From Paenibacillus pabuli (GTDB lineage Bacteria > Bacillota > Bacilli > Paenibacillales > Paenibacillaceae): a stretch of 64,000 bases of DNA. Each line of letters opens with the position of its first letter. The first letter of the stretch is position 1. The position numbers and the translations under genes were made by a program. The stretch lies in assembly GCF_039831995.1 (NCBI RefSeq), contig NZ_JBDOIO010000004.1, positions 1,488,001-1,552,000 on the forward strand. The letters are read 5' to 3'. Under the pieces are notes generated by a model that saw nothing but the letters and a program-made list of their open reading frames with translations, had not been told where the DNA came from and did no database searches. Below are positions 9,067 through 18,398 of the stretch, one piece after another.

Positions 9067-10913
9067 GTGCCGAAACGGTAGCAGACAGGCGCGAGGTCAA
9101 AGAGACCTCAGAGAAGAATCTAAATGAACGATTCGTCTATCAGGACGATGAGATTATTGAGAAGCCGTTTAACTGGAAAGAATTTGGACGTTTGTTCGGT
9201 TATATGAAACCTTACGCAAGGCAGCTCCTGCCACTGATCATATTGATGATGATTTTGGGTACGATCACGAAATTATCTGTTCCTTTCTTGATCAGTCTGG
9301 CGATTGACAGAGCCATAGCACCAGAGAATGGACTGCCAAGCATGACCCTGTTATATATCATTGGGGGTTCGGTACTCCTGCTCTATCTCATTCAATGGGC
9401 TGCCAATACGTACCGGATCAAATTAACTAACATTATAGGACAGCGGGTTATTTATGACCTTCGCTCGGATCTGTTTAAACATATCCAGAAGCTGTCCTTT
9501 AACTTTTTTGACAAAAGACCGGCGGGGTCCGTACTCGTTCGTGTCACGAATGATATCAACTCCTTGCAGGATTTGTTCACAAATGGTGCGGTCAACGTCA
9601 TGATCGACTGCGTGCAGTTACTCGGGATTATCGTCATATTGATGCTCATAAACTGGAAACTCGGTCTTGCTGTCATTATTACGGTACCAATCATGTTTAT
9701 CATCTCCACCAAGCTGCGGGTCCTTATCCGCCGGGCCTGGCAGGATGTTCGGATGAAGAACTCCCGCATTAACTCCCACTTGAATGAATCCATTCAGGGG
9801 ATTCGCGTGACTCAGGCGTACACACAGGAAAAAGAGAACATGAAGTACTTTGACAACATGAACCTGTCCAGCAAAAAATCGTGGGACAAAGCATCAGCCA
9901 TGAACCAGGGCTTTGGACCGCTGATTGAAATTACCGGCGGTTTCGGTACATTGATCCTGTTCTGGTTTGGTGCTTACCTGATTCAAGATGGTCAGTTAAC
10001 CGTTGGTTTGCTTGTAGCCTTCGCCAACTATGTCGGTAACTTCTGGGATCCGATCAACCGTCTGGGCCAGATGTACAATCAACTGCTGGTAGCCATGGCT
10101 TCCTCTGAACGCATTTTCGAATTCATGGATGAGAAACCAAGCATCGCGAACAAACCGGGTGCGAAGCCGATTCCTTCTATTAAAGGCGATATCGTTTTTG
10201 ACAATGTCGTATTTGAATACGAGAAAGGCAGACAGGCGCTAAAAGGAATCAGCTTTACAGCCGCAGCAGGAGAGTCCATCGCACTGGTTGGTCACACAGG
10301 CTCAGGAAAAAGTACAATTATCAATCTGATTAGCCGCTTCTATGATATTACCAGCGGAAGGCTGACGATTGACGGCCATGATATACAGGATATCACTGTT
10401 GAGAGCTTGCGCAGTCAGGTAAGCATTGTCTTGCAGGATACCTTTATCTTCTCCGGAACGATTCGTGACAATATCCGTTTTGGCAGACTTGATGCAACGA
10501 ATGAAGAGGTGGAGGATGCTGCGAAAGCAGTCAATGCCCATGAATTCATTATGAAACTGCCTGGCGGATATGATACGGAGGTTGAAGAAAGAGGGAATGT
10601 GCTGTCCATGGGACAACGGCAGCTGCTGTCTTTCGCCCGTGCCTTGCTCGCAGACCCGCGGATTCTCATTCTGGACGAAGCAACAGCAAGCATTGATACC
10701 GAGACAGAGCTCAAAATTCAGGAAGCACTGAAAGTACTGCTTAAAGGCAGAACGTCTTTCATGGTAGCTCACCGACTCTCGACGATCCGAAATGCAGATA
10801 ATATTATCGTTCTGGATCATGGCGAAATCAAGGAAGAAGGAAACCATGAGCAACTTATCCAGAAACAAGGCGTTTATAATGGTCTCATCGAAGCGCAATA
10901 CAGATTTTTATAA
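9063..10913 (+). CDS. Heterodimeric ABC exporter, second half (canonical catalytic Glu)
   Basis: A 616-residue partner of the preceding gene. It has a ~60-residue charged N-terminal extension, six membrane helices, Walker A GHTGSGKST (~410), a non-canonical signature LSMGQ (~513), Walker B ILILDEATAS with the catalytic Glu (~537) and H-loop VAHRLST. The Asp in the partner's Walker B and the LSMGQ signature here belong to the same composite nucleotide site; the other site (this Walker A/B with the partner's LSGGQ) is canonical. That complementary pattern is the signature of an obligate heterodimer. It starts on the ATGA overlap and ends before a long hairpin terminator. Confidence 0.9.
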   Translation: MSAETVADRREVKETSEKNLNERFVYQDDEIIEKPFNWKEFGRLFGYMKPYARQLLPLIILMMILGTITKLSVPFLISLAIDRAIAPENGLPSMTLLYIIGGSVLLLYLIQWAANTYRIKLTNIIGQRVIYDLRSDLFKHIQKLSFNFFDKRPAGSVLVRVTNDINSLQDLFTNGAVNVMIDCVQLLGIIVILMLINWKLGLAVIITVPIMFIISTKLRVLIRRAWQDVRMKNSRINSHLNESIQGIRVTQAYTQEKENMKYFDNMNLSSKKSWDKASAMNQGFGPLIEITGGFGTLILFWFGAYLIQDGQLTVGLLVAFANYVGNFWDPINRLGQMYNQLLVAMASSERIFEFMDEKPSIANKPGAKPIPSIKGDIVFDNVVFEYEKGRQALKGISFTAAAGESIALVGHTGSGKSTIINLISRFYDITSGRLTIDGHDIQDITVESLRSQVSIVLQDTFIFSGTIRDNIRFGRLDATNEEVEDAAKAVNAHEFIMKLPGGYDTEVEERGNVLSMGQRQLLSFARALLADPRILILDEATASIDTETELKIQEALKVLLKGRTSFMVAHRLSTIRNADNIIVLDHGEIKEEGNHEQLIQKQGVYNGLIEAQYRFL

Positions 10914-10962
10914 CATGAATTCTGGCCAAGGTATGCTTTAGATTTTTGTGACTGATTCTCTT

Positions 10963-11058
10963 GACACTCCGGCACCCTATAACCCTGGTTTTTCCTTCAA
11001 GATAAGCAAATTGTTTTATTGGAGGCAGGGAATAGGAATGCCCGGAGTGTCTTTTTTT
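10963..11058 (+). terminator. Long-loop terminator after the ABC exporter
   Basis: GACACTCCGG (10963-10972) pairs with CCGGAGTGTC (11042-11051) and is followed by seven T. The ~69-base interior pairs further (CCTATaaCCCTG with CAGGGaATAGG), giving one extended hairpin. Confidence 0.75.
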
Positions 11059-11199
11059 ATTCAAAAGGTGCTGTGCGGGCCGTTTTTTGCGAAGGGGCGC
11101 GTGTATAGCTGTTCCTACTGGCACTTAGTTCATTCACGGAATTGTGCTATATTTTAAGGATTACCAGAAGAACGAATCGGGACGGCTGGAGGGAGAACG

Positions 11200-12849
11200 A
11201 TGCAGGAAGCACATAGCGAAATGCAATTAAAACGTTTTGACAAGCTGGATCATCTTCACTTTAAGCTCATACATGTGGATCAACCTGGCGCAAGCGATTA
11301 TGTAAGGAATTGGTGTTTGAGAAAACACTTCCTGGACACATATATGTTATTGTTTATGGCTAGTGGTCAGGGCTGGTTAACAGTAGATGGCAACTTTATT
11401 GAATTACGTGCAGGAGCGTGGTACATCGGACACCCTGGGCAGTTGGTTGAGGCAAATGTTCATTCACTGGATGAAAGAGGGGTGTATCATATGAACTTCG
11501 AAGTGATGCATTTGGCGGAACAAGATGATCCTGCAGTTCTCGATATTATGAAGCAACTTCTGGGGGATCCCTGTGACGCTGAGGTCATATGTGCTTCGTC
11601 GGTTGCGGTTGGTGAGCTCTGTCAGATGATCTATCAGCAAGCGCGGAGTAAGAATGGTTTACAAAGGTACTATGGTCAAATTCGTTTTCAGGAATTACTG
11701 TATACAATGTTCAACGATGTGGTACGTGCAGAAGAGCGTTTTTCCACTTCTCCCGTAGAACATGTAAAGGACTACATCGAACAAAATTATATGAACAAAA
11801 TAACGATTGAGGAGCTGGCGACCATTGCACGAATGAGCTCTCGTCACTTCATGCGTTTATTCAAAAAAAGATATGGTTGCAGTGCGATGGACTATTTGAC
11901 CTTTTTCCGAATCAAGCAAGCCCAGATTTTAATGAGAAACGATCATAATTATCGACTCAAGGATGTTGCATCATACGTGGGCTATCAGGATGAAATGTAC
12001 TTCCGGCGTAAATTCAAGCAAATCTCGGGTATTCCCCCAGCAGCATTTATACAGGGCAGCAAGCAAAAAATAGCAGCTGTTCATTCCTTGAGCATAGGAA
12101 CTCTCCTTGCCTTGCAGATTATTCCTTGTGCCGCAAAGGCGCGTCATCCATGGACTGAGTATTACAGACGCAAATATGAAACGAACAAAGTCATGCCGCT
12201 GGCTGAGGTGGAAGCCATATGGCTGGAGCAGCTTCGCATGGTGGATCCGGATTATATCATCACCGTTGAGGGAGAAATGTCGGACACGCTGGCTCATCAG
12301 CTTCGTTCCCTTGCACCAGTATGCATCATTCCGCAGGATGAGGGGGATTGGCGGGATCACCTGAAATATGTTGCCCGTTTTTTGGACAGATCAGATGTTG
12401 CGGAGGCGTGGCTGCAAAGATATGATGAGAAGTCAGCGATGGTCAGAACACAGCTTGCAGACAGCGTTCGGGAAGAACGGCTGCTTGTACTGAGAGTACA
12501 TGGCGAAGTGCTGCAGGTGCTGGGGCCGAGGAGCATAGCTTCTGTATTTTATGTGGACTTGCAAATGAACGGTCCTGAAGGGATAGAGGCATACTGGAAG
12601 CTGGGAACAGTGAAAGTTACAGAACTGTCGAAGCTCTCAATAGATAGAATGCTGTTGATCGTGGAGGAGGATGAAAAGTCTAAGCAAACGTGGAACGCTC
12701 TTCAAAACTCTGAAGGTTGGAATGATACGACAGCAGTCCAAAATGGATGCATTGATATACTCATGCCGGGCGTTCTGCTGGATTACACTGCGTTTACCCA
12801 TGAACTGATGCTGGATGAAATATTAAAGCTCTGGCAAGATCGTCCATAG
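11200..12849 (+). CDS. AraC-family regulator fused to a siderophore-binding domain (Btr-like)
   Basis: 549 residues in three parts: a cupin-like AraC N-terminal domain (~1-170), a double helix-turn-helix (~183-285, with ITIEELATIARMSSRHFMRLFKK and a second helix pair ending in YFRRKFKQ), and a periplasmic-binding-protein-like C-terminal domain (~290-549). This is the architecture of B. subtilis Btr, which binds apo- or ferric bacillibactin and activates feuABC (family knowledge). The next gene encodes a siderophore-binding lipoprotein, so activation of that gene in response to a siderophore is the natural inference. The ATG at 11200 follows GGAGGGAG. No signal peptide, so the binding domain acts in the cytoplasm. 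Confidence 0.88.
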   Translation: MQEAHSEMQLKRFDKLDHLHFKLIHVDQPGASDYVRNWCLRKHFLDTYMLLFMASGQGWLTVDGNFIELRAGAWYIGHPGQLVEANVHSLDERGVYHMNFEVMHLAEQDDPAVLDIMKQLLGDPCDAEVICASSVAVGELCQMIYQQARSKNGLQRYYGQIRFQELLYTMFNDVVRAEERFSTSPVEHVKDYIEQNYMNKITIEELATIARMSSRHFMRLFKKRYGCSAMDYLTFFRIKQAQILMRNDHNYRLKDVASYVGYQDEMYFRRKFKQISGIPPAAFIQGSKQKIAAVHSLSIGTLLALQIIPCAAKARHPWTEYYRRKYETNKVMPLAEVEAIWLEQLRMVDPDYIITVEGEMSDTLAHQLRSLAPVCIIPQDEGDWRDHLKYVARFLDRSDVAEAWLQRYDEKSAMVRTQLADSVREERLLVLRVHGEVLQVLGPRSIASVFYVDLQMNGPEGIEAYWKLGTVKVTELSKLSIDRMLLIVEEDEKSKQTWNALQNSEGWNDTTAVQNGCIDILMPGVLLDYTAFTHELMLDEILKLWQDRP

Positions 12850-12919
12850 CAAAAAGTCCGAATCGTCAATATCATGCAGGAACGTAATTTAATATACTAC
12901 TCCTATATCTAAATGATAA

Positions 12920-12934
12920 TGATAATTATTATTA
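12920..12934. promoter_or_regulatory. Fur box upstream of the siderophore-binding lipoprotein
   Basis: TGATAATTATTATTA matches the Bacillus 7-1-7 Fur consensus TGATAATNATTATCA at all but one position. Further TGATAAT and ATTATCAT half-sites lie beside it (12914-12920, 12942-12949), suggesting overlapping boxes. Iron-dependent repression of the gene at 12981 is inferred. Confidence 0.8.
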
Positions 12935-12980
12935 ATTGCTCATTATCATATCTCATTGACATATAGGGGGTACATACGAA

Positions 12981-13970
12981 GTGAAGTTCAAAGGGTTTAC
13001 AATGGTGTGTGCAATTTTGATTTTACTCATGATTTCTGCATGTAGTCCGACCAGTCAGAAGGTGTCTTCAAGTGAAGCGCAAGCAACAGGAGCGCCCCAT
13101 TCATCAGCAGCAGAAGCTGACAAGGTAAAAGTGGTCCACACTGAAATGGGCGATATTACCATACCGGAATCACCACAACGGGTAATCGCTCTGTCGGTTG
13201 TATACCCGGAGTTTTTATATGCACTCGGTATCGTACCTGTGGCTGTACAGAACTATCATTCCGAATTTCCCGCATATCTGCAAGACCCTTTCTCCAATAC
13301 GTTGAAGATGGGCATCGCAAGAACACCTGACTTTGAAGCGATTCTTGATGCAGGCCCTGACTTAATTATTGCTCCTGTCTGGTGGTCGAAAAAGGACTAT
13401 GATCAGCTCTCGCAGATTGCTCCAACCGTGCTGCTGCCAGAGCATAATGACTGGCGAGATGAACTGCGTGGTATAGCAGCGATTCTGGGGAAAGAAGAGC
13501 AGGCCGAACAGGTGATACAAACCCTGGAGCAGCATGAGAAACAAGGCGCCGAAACGCTGCACAACCTGATTGGTGACGAGACTGTGCTGTACATCAGAGT
13601 GATGGAGAAGGAAATTATTTTACATGGCGAGAACATTGATCGGGGAAGATTCGTCCATAAACAGCTGGGTTTGCAACCACTCCCTAATTTTCCTGAATCC
13701 GAAACTGCAATGTCCGTATCCTTGGAAGTATTGCCCGAATACGATGCAGATCATCTGATCGTACAACTGGATGATGAGACGAACAAGGAAATAAAAAGCA
13801 AGTTTGACGAGATGTTAACCACCTCACTGTGGAAAAATCTGAATGCGGTCAAGAATGATCATGTCTATATGGTTGGTGGAAAGGAATGGTTCAATCTGGG
13901 AATGTCTCCGCTTGCCGACAGTTATGTGATTGATGATATCGTTGCTGCTTTTAAGGAGAAGAACAAATAA
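12981..13970 (+). CDS. Ferric-siderophore ABC transporter substrate-binding lipoprotein
   Basis: A 329-residue lipoprotein with an N-terminal signal and lipobox LMISAC (Cys at ~21), a short Ser/Ala linker, then a class III binding-protein fold (PQRVIALSVVYPEFLYALG, DAGPDLIIAPVWW, the long connecting helix, C-terminal NLGMSPLADSYVIDDIV). It should sit on the outer face of the membrane and capture a ferric siderophore of the FeuA/YfiY type. GTG start at 12981 with ribosome binding site GGGGG. No permease or ATPase gene is nearby, so it must use transport components encoded elsewhere. Control: Fur box at 12920 and probably the adjacent AraC/siderophore regulator. Confidence 0.88.
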   Translation: MKFKGFTMVCAILILLMISACSPTSQKVSSSEAQATGAPHSSAAEADKVKVVHTEMGDITIPESPQRVIALSVVYPEFLYALGIVPVAVQNYHSEFPAYLQDPFSNTLKMGIARTPDFEAILDAGPDLIIAPVWWSKKDYDQLSQIAPTVLLPEHNDWRDELRGIAAILGKEEQAEQVIQTLEQHEKQGAETLHNLIGDETVLYIRVMEKEIILHGENIDRGRFVHKQLGLQPLPNFPESETAMSVSLEVLPEYDADHLIVQLDDETNKEIKSKFDEMLTTSLWKNLNAVKNDHVYMVGGKEWFNLGMSPLADSYVIDDIVAAFKEKNK

Positions 13971-13984
13971 GGTAGACCTTAATA

Positions 13985-15055
13985 TTGCCAGAGTTGCTTT
14001 CGATTGATAAAACCAGAACGGATGTGTCCGAAATGCATAAAGAAGACATTTATGATGTGACAATCATTGGCGGCGGCCCTGCAGGCATGTATGCGGCCTT
14101 CTATGCGGGTATGCGCGAAATGAAAGTGAAATTGATTGAAGGCAAAGATCGGCTTGGCGGGTTTCTACATACCTATTCGGATAAAACGATATGGGATGTG
14201 GGCGGAGTGCCACCTATGAAATGCTCCAGGTTGATTGAGTGGCTCGTCCAGCAGGCGACCACTTTTGATCCAACCGTTGTGTTGAATCGTAGCGTAGACA
14301 GATTCACTCGCCTGGACAACGGACTATTCGCCTTGCATACTGACGAGGGCGAGTTGCATTATACACGCTCCATTATTATCGCAATAGGTCGAGGAATCGC
14401 TGAAGTTCAAAGGCTTGAAATGGAAGAAGCAAGTGAATATGAGCGGAGCAATCTCCATTATACGTTGCAAAGTCTGGGACGATTTACAGGTAAACATGTG
14501 TTGATCTCTGGCGGAGGCAATAGTGCTGTTGACTGGGCTATCGAACTCGCGGAAAAAGCTGAAACTGTAACAGTTGTTCACCGTCAATCGGAATTTCGCG
14601 CCATGGAACGAAATGTGAAATATATGAAAAACATAGCGGATGTGCGTACACCCTATCAAATTACGCGGTTACACGGGAATGGGGACCGCATACATCAGGT
14701 GGTTATAACTCACGTAGACACCGGGGAGAATGTTTTGCTCGAAGTGGATGAAATTGTGGTTAGTCATGGGTATACAAGCCACGTAAGTGGCCTTGCCCGC
14801 TGCGGTCTGGAGATGAGCGAAGGTATGATTGTAATGAGCCAGCTTGCAGAGACCAATGTACCCGGTATTTTTTCGGCAGGAGATTGTGCAACCCATGAGA
14901 GTAAAGTACGACTGATTGCCGGAGCTTTTAATGATGCGATTGTGGCGGTAAACAGTGCGAAACAATACTTGAATCCGAAGGCGCCTAAGATGGCCTATGT
15001 TTCTTCACATAATGACATTTTCCGAGAGAAAAATCGGCATATTACAGGTTGCTGA
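13985..15055 (+). CDS. NAD(P)H-flavin oxidoreductase, ferredoxin/flavodoxin-NADP reductase type 2-like
   Basis: Two-nucleotide-binding-domain flavoprotein of 356 residues: FAD motif VTIIGGGPAGMYAAF near residue 28, NAD(P) motif ISGGGNSAVDWA near 177 and the C-terminal FAD motif GIFSAGDCA near 296. The redox-active CxxC of thioredoxin reductase is absent; the frame resembles YumC/YcgT ferredoxin-NADP reductases. It lies 14 bases after the siderophore lipoprotein and so is probably in the same Fur-controlled transcript, which suggests it supplies electrons for iron release from siderophore or for flavodoxin (inference). The start is uncertain: TTG at 13985 with a weak AAGGTAG site, or ATG at 14033. 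Confidence 0.82.
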   Translation: MPELLSIDKTRTDVSEMHKEDIYDVTIIGGGPAGMYAAFYAGMREMKVKLIEGKDRLGGFLHTYSDKTIWDVGGVPPMKCSRLIEWLVQQATTFDPTVVLNRSVDRFTRLDNGLFALHTDEGELHYTRSIIIAIGRGIAEVQRLEMEEASEYERSNLHYTLQSLGRFTGKHVLISGGGNSAVDWAIELAEKAETVTVVHRQSEFRAMERNVKYMKNIADVRTPYQITRLHGNGDRIHQVVITHVDTGENVLLEVDEIVVSHGYTSHVSGLARCGLEMSEGMIVMSQLAETNVPGIFSAGDCATHESKVRLIAGAFNDAIVAVNSAKQYLNPKAPKMAYVSSHNDIFREKNRHITGC

Positions 15056-15123
15056 ACTCTCGGGAAGAAGGTAGGATCAGGTTCATTGGTGATCTCAGAT
15101 CAATATTACAATCATATCCTTGA

Positions 15124-15304
15124 TTTGGGAGGAATGGAAAGAGTATCGAATCTGTGAACGGTAATTGTAAAAATTGATCGAAAAAACACAAAAAATCTTG
15201 TAAAATTCACAAGAAAAATAGGGAGCACTCTTGCAATCTTTAACCAAAACCCCGAAAATAGAGAGACAGATATAGAAGATTTCTCTTTGGGAGGATTGGA
15301 AAGA
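15124..15304. repeat. Direct repeat in the purT leader, second copy carrying the ribosome binding site
   Basis: TTTGGGAGGAATGGAAAGA (15124-15142) recurs as TTTGGGAGGATTGGAAAGA (15286-15304), 18 of 19 identical. The second copy is the purT ribosome binding site. The first is followed only by a 7-codon ORF whose ATG is too close to GGAGG. The region between (15143-15285) is AT-rich and has a small CTTGT/ACAAG hairpin near 15197; no purine riboswitch or PurR box was recognised. Confidence 0.5.
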
Positions 15305-15306
15305 AC

Positions 15307-16494
15307 ATGTGGGGTGCTCCTTTTACGGCTCAAGCCAAAAAAATGCTACTGCTGGGTAGCGGAGAATTGGGAAAAGAGGTCGTTATTGAGGCCCATCGAC
15401 TGGGAGTTGAAACGATCGCTGTAGATCGTTATGACAATGCTCCTGCCATGCAGGTAGCACACCGGTCTTACTGCATCGACATGTTAGATGCCGAAGCTCT
15501 GAAACAATTGATCCGTAAGGAGAAACCTCATTACATCGTACCTGAGATTGAGGCGATTGCGACAGAAGCCTTGTTGGAGCTTGAAGAAGAGGGATTTTGT
15601 GTTGTGCCGACGGCACGTGCTGCCCGTTTGACCATGGATCGCGAAGGCATCCGGCGTTTGGCGGCTGAACAATTGAAGCTTCCGACAGCATCCTATCTTT
15701 TCGCGAACAACTTGGACGAACTCCAAGAAGCCGTTCGTAAATTGGGTACACCTTGTGTGATCAAACCATTGATGAGTTCTTCCGGCAAAGGGCAGAGTGT
15801 ATGCCGCACGCTGGATGACGTAGAGAATTGCTGGAATATTGCTCTATCTGGAGCACGCGGCAAATCGGTACGTGTCATCGTGGAGAGCTTTGTGAAATTT
15901 GACAGTGAAATAACGCTGCTCACCGTAAGATCCGTATCAGGAACTGTATTTTGTCCTCCGATTGGTCACATTCAAAAGGATGGGGATTATGTCGAATCAT
16001 GGCAGCCGCATGCAATGACTCCGCAGCAATGGGAGCAAGCCTGTGATATTGCCAAGTCTGTGACCGATGAGCTGGGTGGTTATGGGCTGTTCGGCGTCGA
16101 ACTATTCTTGACCTCAGACGGAGTCGTGTTCAGCGAGGTATCCCCTCGTCCGCATGATACAGGTATGGTTACCATGGTCACGCAAGACAGCTCCGAGTTT
16201 GCACTGCATGTGCGTGCAATACTTGGTTTCCCTGTGACAGATGTACATCTGCTTACACCTGGAGCTTCAGCTACGCTGAAAGCCAATCATGAAACATCCG
16301 ACTTTACTATAGGCGGGATTGAAGAAGCACTGGCTCTTCCACGTACTCAGGTTCGTGTATTTGGGAAACCTGAGGCCAAAGTGGGACGCCGGATGGCTGT
16401 GGCACTTAGTGCTAGCCACGATGTGGAAGAAGCTCGTAAAACGGCGGTTCAAGCCGCAAATATGCTGAAAGTGGAGGTAAATCATGTCCAATAA
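15307..16494 (+). CDS. purT: Formate-dependent phosphoribosylglycinamide formyltransferase 2
   Basis: ATP-grasp enzyme of purine synthesis that makes formyl-GAR from GAR, ATP and formate, an alternative to folate-dependent PurN. 395 residues, the usual PurT length: N-terminal [16 protein letters not shown] nucleotide-binding motif, ATP-grasp core with [32 protein letters not shown], the metal-binding FGVELFL and [13 protein letters not shown] motifs. The ATG at 15307 follows GGGAGG. It overlaps the GNAT gene by 11 bases, so the two form an operon. PurT relatives often lie alone, so the coupled acetyltransferase is a local feature. Confidence 0.95.
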   Translation: MWGAPFTAQAKKMLLLGSGELGKEVVIEAHRLGVETIAVDRYDNAPAMQVAHRSYCIDMLDAEALKQLIRKEKPHYIVPEIEAIATEALLELEEEGFCVVPTARAARLTMDREGIRRLAAEQLKLPTASYLFANNLDELQEAVRKLGTPCVIKPLMSSSGKGQSVCRTLDDVENCWNIALSGARGKSVRVIVESFVKFDSEITLLTVRSVSGTVFCPPIGHIQKDGDYVESWQPHAMTPQQWEQACDIAKSVTDELGGYGLFGVELFLTSDGVVFSEVSPRPHDTGMVTMVTQDSSEFALHVRAILGFPVTDVHLLTPGASATLKANHETSDFTIGGIEEALALPRTQVRVFGKPEAKVGRRMAVALSASHDVEEARKTAVQAANMLKVEVNHVQ

Positions 16495-16942
16495 TGCCCA
16501 GGCCCCTGTACTGATGATCCGAGAGTGTGAACTGCGAGATGCTGAAGCGGTAACGGGACTGATGCGAGAGGTCAGCTACCCGACAACAGCCAATGTCATG
16601 AAAGAGCGCATTGAAGGTTTGGAGAATAATCCAAACGCGTGCATGCTTGTTGCCGAAGTGGATGAACAAATTATTGGTATGATCGGCTTGCAATGTGTGC
16701 AAAGTCATGCCTATCCGGAACCTGCCGCTCAAATTACGTCCTTGATTGTAGGGCAAGAGCACCGTGGAGGCGGCATTGGCCGTCGTCTGATGGCTCGTGC
16801 CGAGGACTGGGGCAGACAGCAAGGTGGGAAACAATTGTTTGTCACCGGTGCGAATCGTGAAGTTGCTTCATCAACGTATTCTTTCTATGAGCACATTGGT
16901 TTTCAAAAGAGAGGATATCGTTTCAGTAAAGTCCTTCTATAG
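16484..16942 (+). CDS. GNAT-family N-acetyltransferase
   Basis: 152 residues with the GNAT core: motif A '[20 protein letters not shown]' with the acetyl-CoA pyrophosphate loop R-G-G-G-I-G, and the terminal helix-strand F/YEHIGF. Substrate unknown. The ATG at 16484 follows GGAGG inside the end of purT, giving translational coupling. The gene ends before a terminator. The pairing with purT suggests shared expression but not a shared pathway. Confidence 0.88.
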   Translation: MSNNAQAPVLMIRECELRDAEAVTGLMREVSYPTTANVMKERIEGLENNPNACMLVAEVDEQIIGMIGLQCVQSHAYPEPAAQITSLIVGQEHRGGGIGRRLMARAEDWGRQQGGKQLFVTGANREVASSTYSFYEHIGFQKRGYRFSKVLL

Positions 16943-17006
16943 AAAAGATTCTTCAAAACATAAGTACCTATCCTTCAACCCGATCGTTGATGTATAGGTA
17001 ACTCGA

Positions 17007-17048
17007 GACATTCGGACAAGATGTATTGATTCCGGATGTCTTTTTTTT
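17007..17048 (+). terminator. Terminator of the purT-GNAT operon
   Basis: GACATTCGGA pairs with TCCGGATGTC (one wobble) and is followed by eight T. A second stem TACCTAT/ATAGGTA (16964-17000) lies just before it. Confidence 0.85.
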
Positions 17049-17312
17049 GGTTAAAAAAGGACGCACCTTTGAATACGTATTTCCTATATGATAGGCAGTA
17101 GGCAATCCAATTAAAAAATCAGGTAATGGCTTATTTCAACATATACAGGCTATAGAGCTTATTATGTATGCGTGCACGCATCCAACTTCTGCAGTATGCA
17201 CAGATATATAATCATGTCTTAGCGCGTACGTGACCTCAATAGTTAAACCTTCCGAATACTTTTGAATCAACAATAATGATTACAAAAAAGTAACTTTTCC
17301 ATAATTTATAGG

Positions 17313-17341
17313 TTCACATCACTCGTATGAATTGGTATACT
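17313..17341 (+). promoter_or_regulatory. Probable sigma-A promoter of the CAP-domain gene
   Basis: TTCACA (17313-17318), 17-base spacer, TATACT (17336-17341), about 50 bases before the ATG. The rest of the 340-base gap (17049-17312) is AT-rich and showed no gene. Confidence 0.55.
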
Positions 17342-17391
17342 GCTAGAGTGTTCATTACAAAGTTGTAACTAATTACTTTTCGAGGAGATGA

Positions 17392-18162
17392 ATGAATTTG
17401 AAAAAGAACTTGTTGAAAACTGTCGTCGCTGGAAGTCTGACAGCTGTACTGGCCGTAGGAATTATGCTCCCTGCTTCTGCATCTGCAGCAGAGGTATCCA
17501 CATATAAAGCTACATTTAAACTTACGGATGCAACCAGCCTGAAAACATGGCTTGAAAAGTGGATGAAGGATAACGGAATTACGGTATCGAATGGTCAGGT
17601 TGTTAAACAACCAGCAGCACAGCCCGAAACTGCGAAACCAGAAACAACTAAACCAGAAACAACTAAACCGGAAACAACAAAACCGTCTCAACCAACGCAA
17701 GAAGAGAAACCGGCTGCTACGCCAGCGGAAAAGCCTGAGAACAGCGGCAACACAGGTAACAATACAAGCAACAGTGGTAATGAGTCTGCACAATCCGATT
17801 TTGCAGCACAGGTTGTAAAACTTGTAAATGCTGAGCGTGCCAAAGCAGGTCTGAGCGCACTGGCTTCAGATGCACTGCTTGATAAAGTTGCTCTTGCCAA
17901 AGCAAAAGACATGAGCAATAACAACTATTTTGATCACCAATCACCAACTTATGGTTCTCCATTTGATATGATGAAACAATTTGGAGTAACTTACAGCTAT
18001 GCTGGTGAGAACATCGCCAAAGGTCAAAAAACACCTCAGGAAGTGGTTACTGCGTGGATGAACAGTGAAGGACACCGTGCGAATATACTGAGCAAAAACT
18101 TCACCCAAATCGGTGTTGGATACTACAACGGGTACTGGGCTCAAGAATTTATCGGCAAATAA
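17392..18162 (+). CDS. Secreted CAP-domain (SCP/PR-1, YkwD-like) protein
   Basis: 256 residues. A signal peptide (KKNLLKTVVAGSLTAVLAV..PASASA) is followed by a ~50-residue region, a Pro/Thr/Lys linker with three exact PETTK units plus one PETAK, a Gly/Asn/Ser spacer, and a CAP domain from ~residue 138 to the end (VNAERAKAGLSAL, conserved His in FDHQSPTYGSPFDMM, GENIAKG, WMNSEGHRANIL, GVGYYNGYWAQEF). CAP proteins of this YkwD type are exported and often linked to wall or spore functions, but the biochemical role is unknown. The start follows CGAGGAGATG. Transcribed alone between two terminators. Confidence 0.92.
   Translation: MNLKKNLLKTVVAGSLTAVLAVGIMLPASASAAEVSTYKATFKLTDATSLKTWLEKWMKDNGITVSNGQVVKQPAAQPETAKPETTKPETTKPETTKPSQPTQEEKPAATPAEKPENSGNTGNNTSNSGNESAQSDFAAQVVKLVNAERAKAGLSALASDALLDKVALAKAKDMSNNNYFDHQSPTYGSPFDMMKQFGVTYSYAGENIAKGQKTPQEVVTAWMNSEGHRANILSKNFTQIGVGYYNGYWAQEFIGK
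17622..17684 (+). repeat. 15-base in-frame tandem repeat encoding PETTK
   Basis: CCAGAAACAACTAAA occurs twice exactly and once with two changes, after one diverged copy (PETAK). It is prone to slippage and so to copy-number change between strains; the frame is kept. Confidence 0.8.
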
Positions 18163-18197
18163 GTCATTTGAATGAACAATTTTCAGATTTAAATCGA

Positions 18198-18248
18198 AAA
18201 AAAGGTTATGTCAGCACAGCGAAATCTGTGTGAGGCATAGCCTTTTTT
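18198..18248 (+). terminator. Terminator after the CAP-domain gene
   Basis: AAAAAAGGTTATGTC pairs (two wobbles) with GGCATAGCCTTTTTT across an inner CACAG/CTGTG stem. Confidence 0.8.
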
Positions 18249-18398
18249 CATTTACAAATTTACAAAAAGAATTGAGCGGCAAAATTTGCAAATTAACGAC
18301 AGAACATTTATGTTATTTAGAAAAAGCGTCATCTTAATGTAAAAACCATTTTAAATTCTAAGTACCCAACCAGGCGTACATGAGCGGAGATGTGAAGA

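Noticed and set aside
13985..15055. Thioredoxin reductase or bacillithiol disulfide reductase label for the flavoprotein
   Set aside because: The CxxC redox pair of thioredoxin reductase is absent, and the context is iron uptake; a type 2 ferredoxin/flavodoxin-NADP reductase fits better.
15056..15306. Purine riboswitch or PurR box before purT
   Set aside because: Neither the conserved purine aptamer core nor an ACGAA-type PurBox could be found in the leader.
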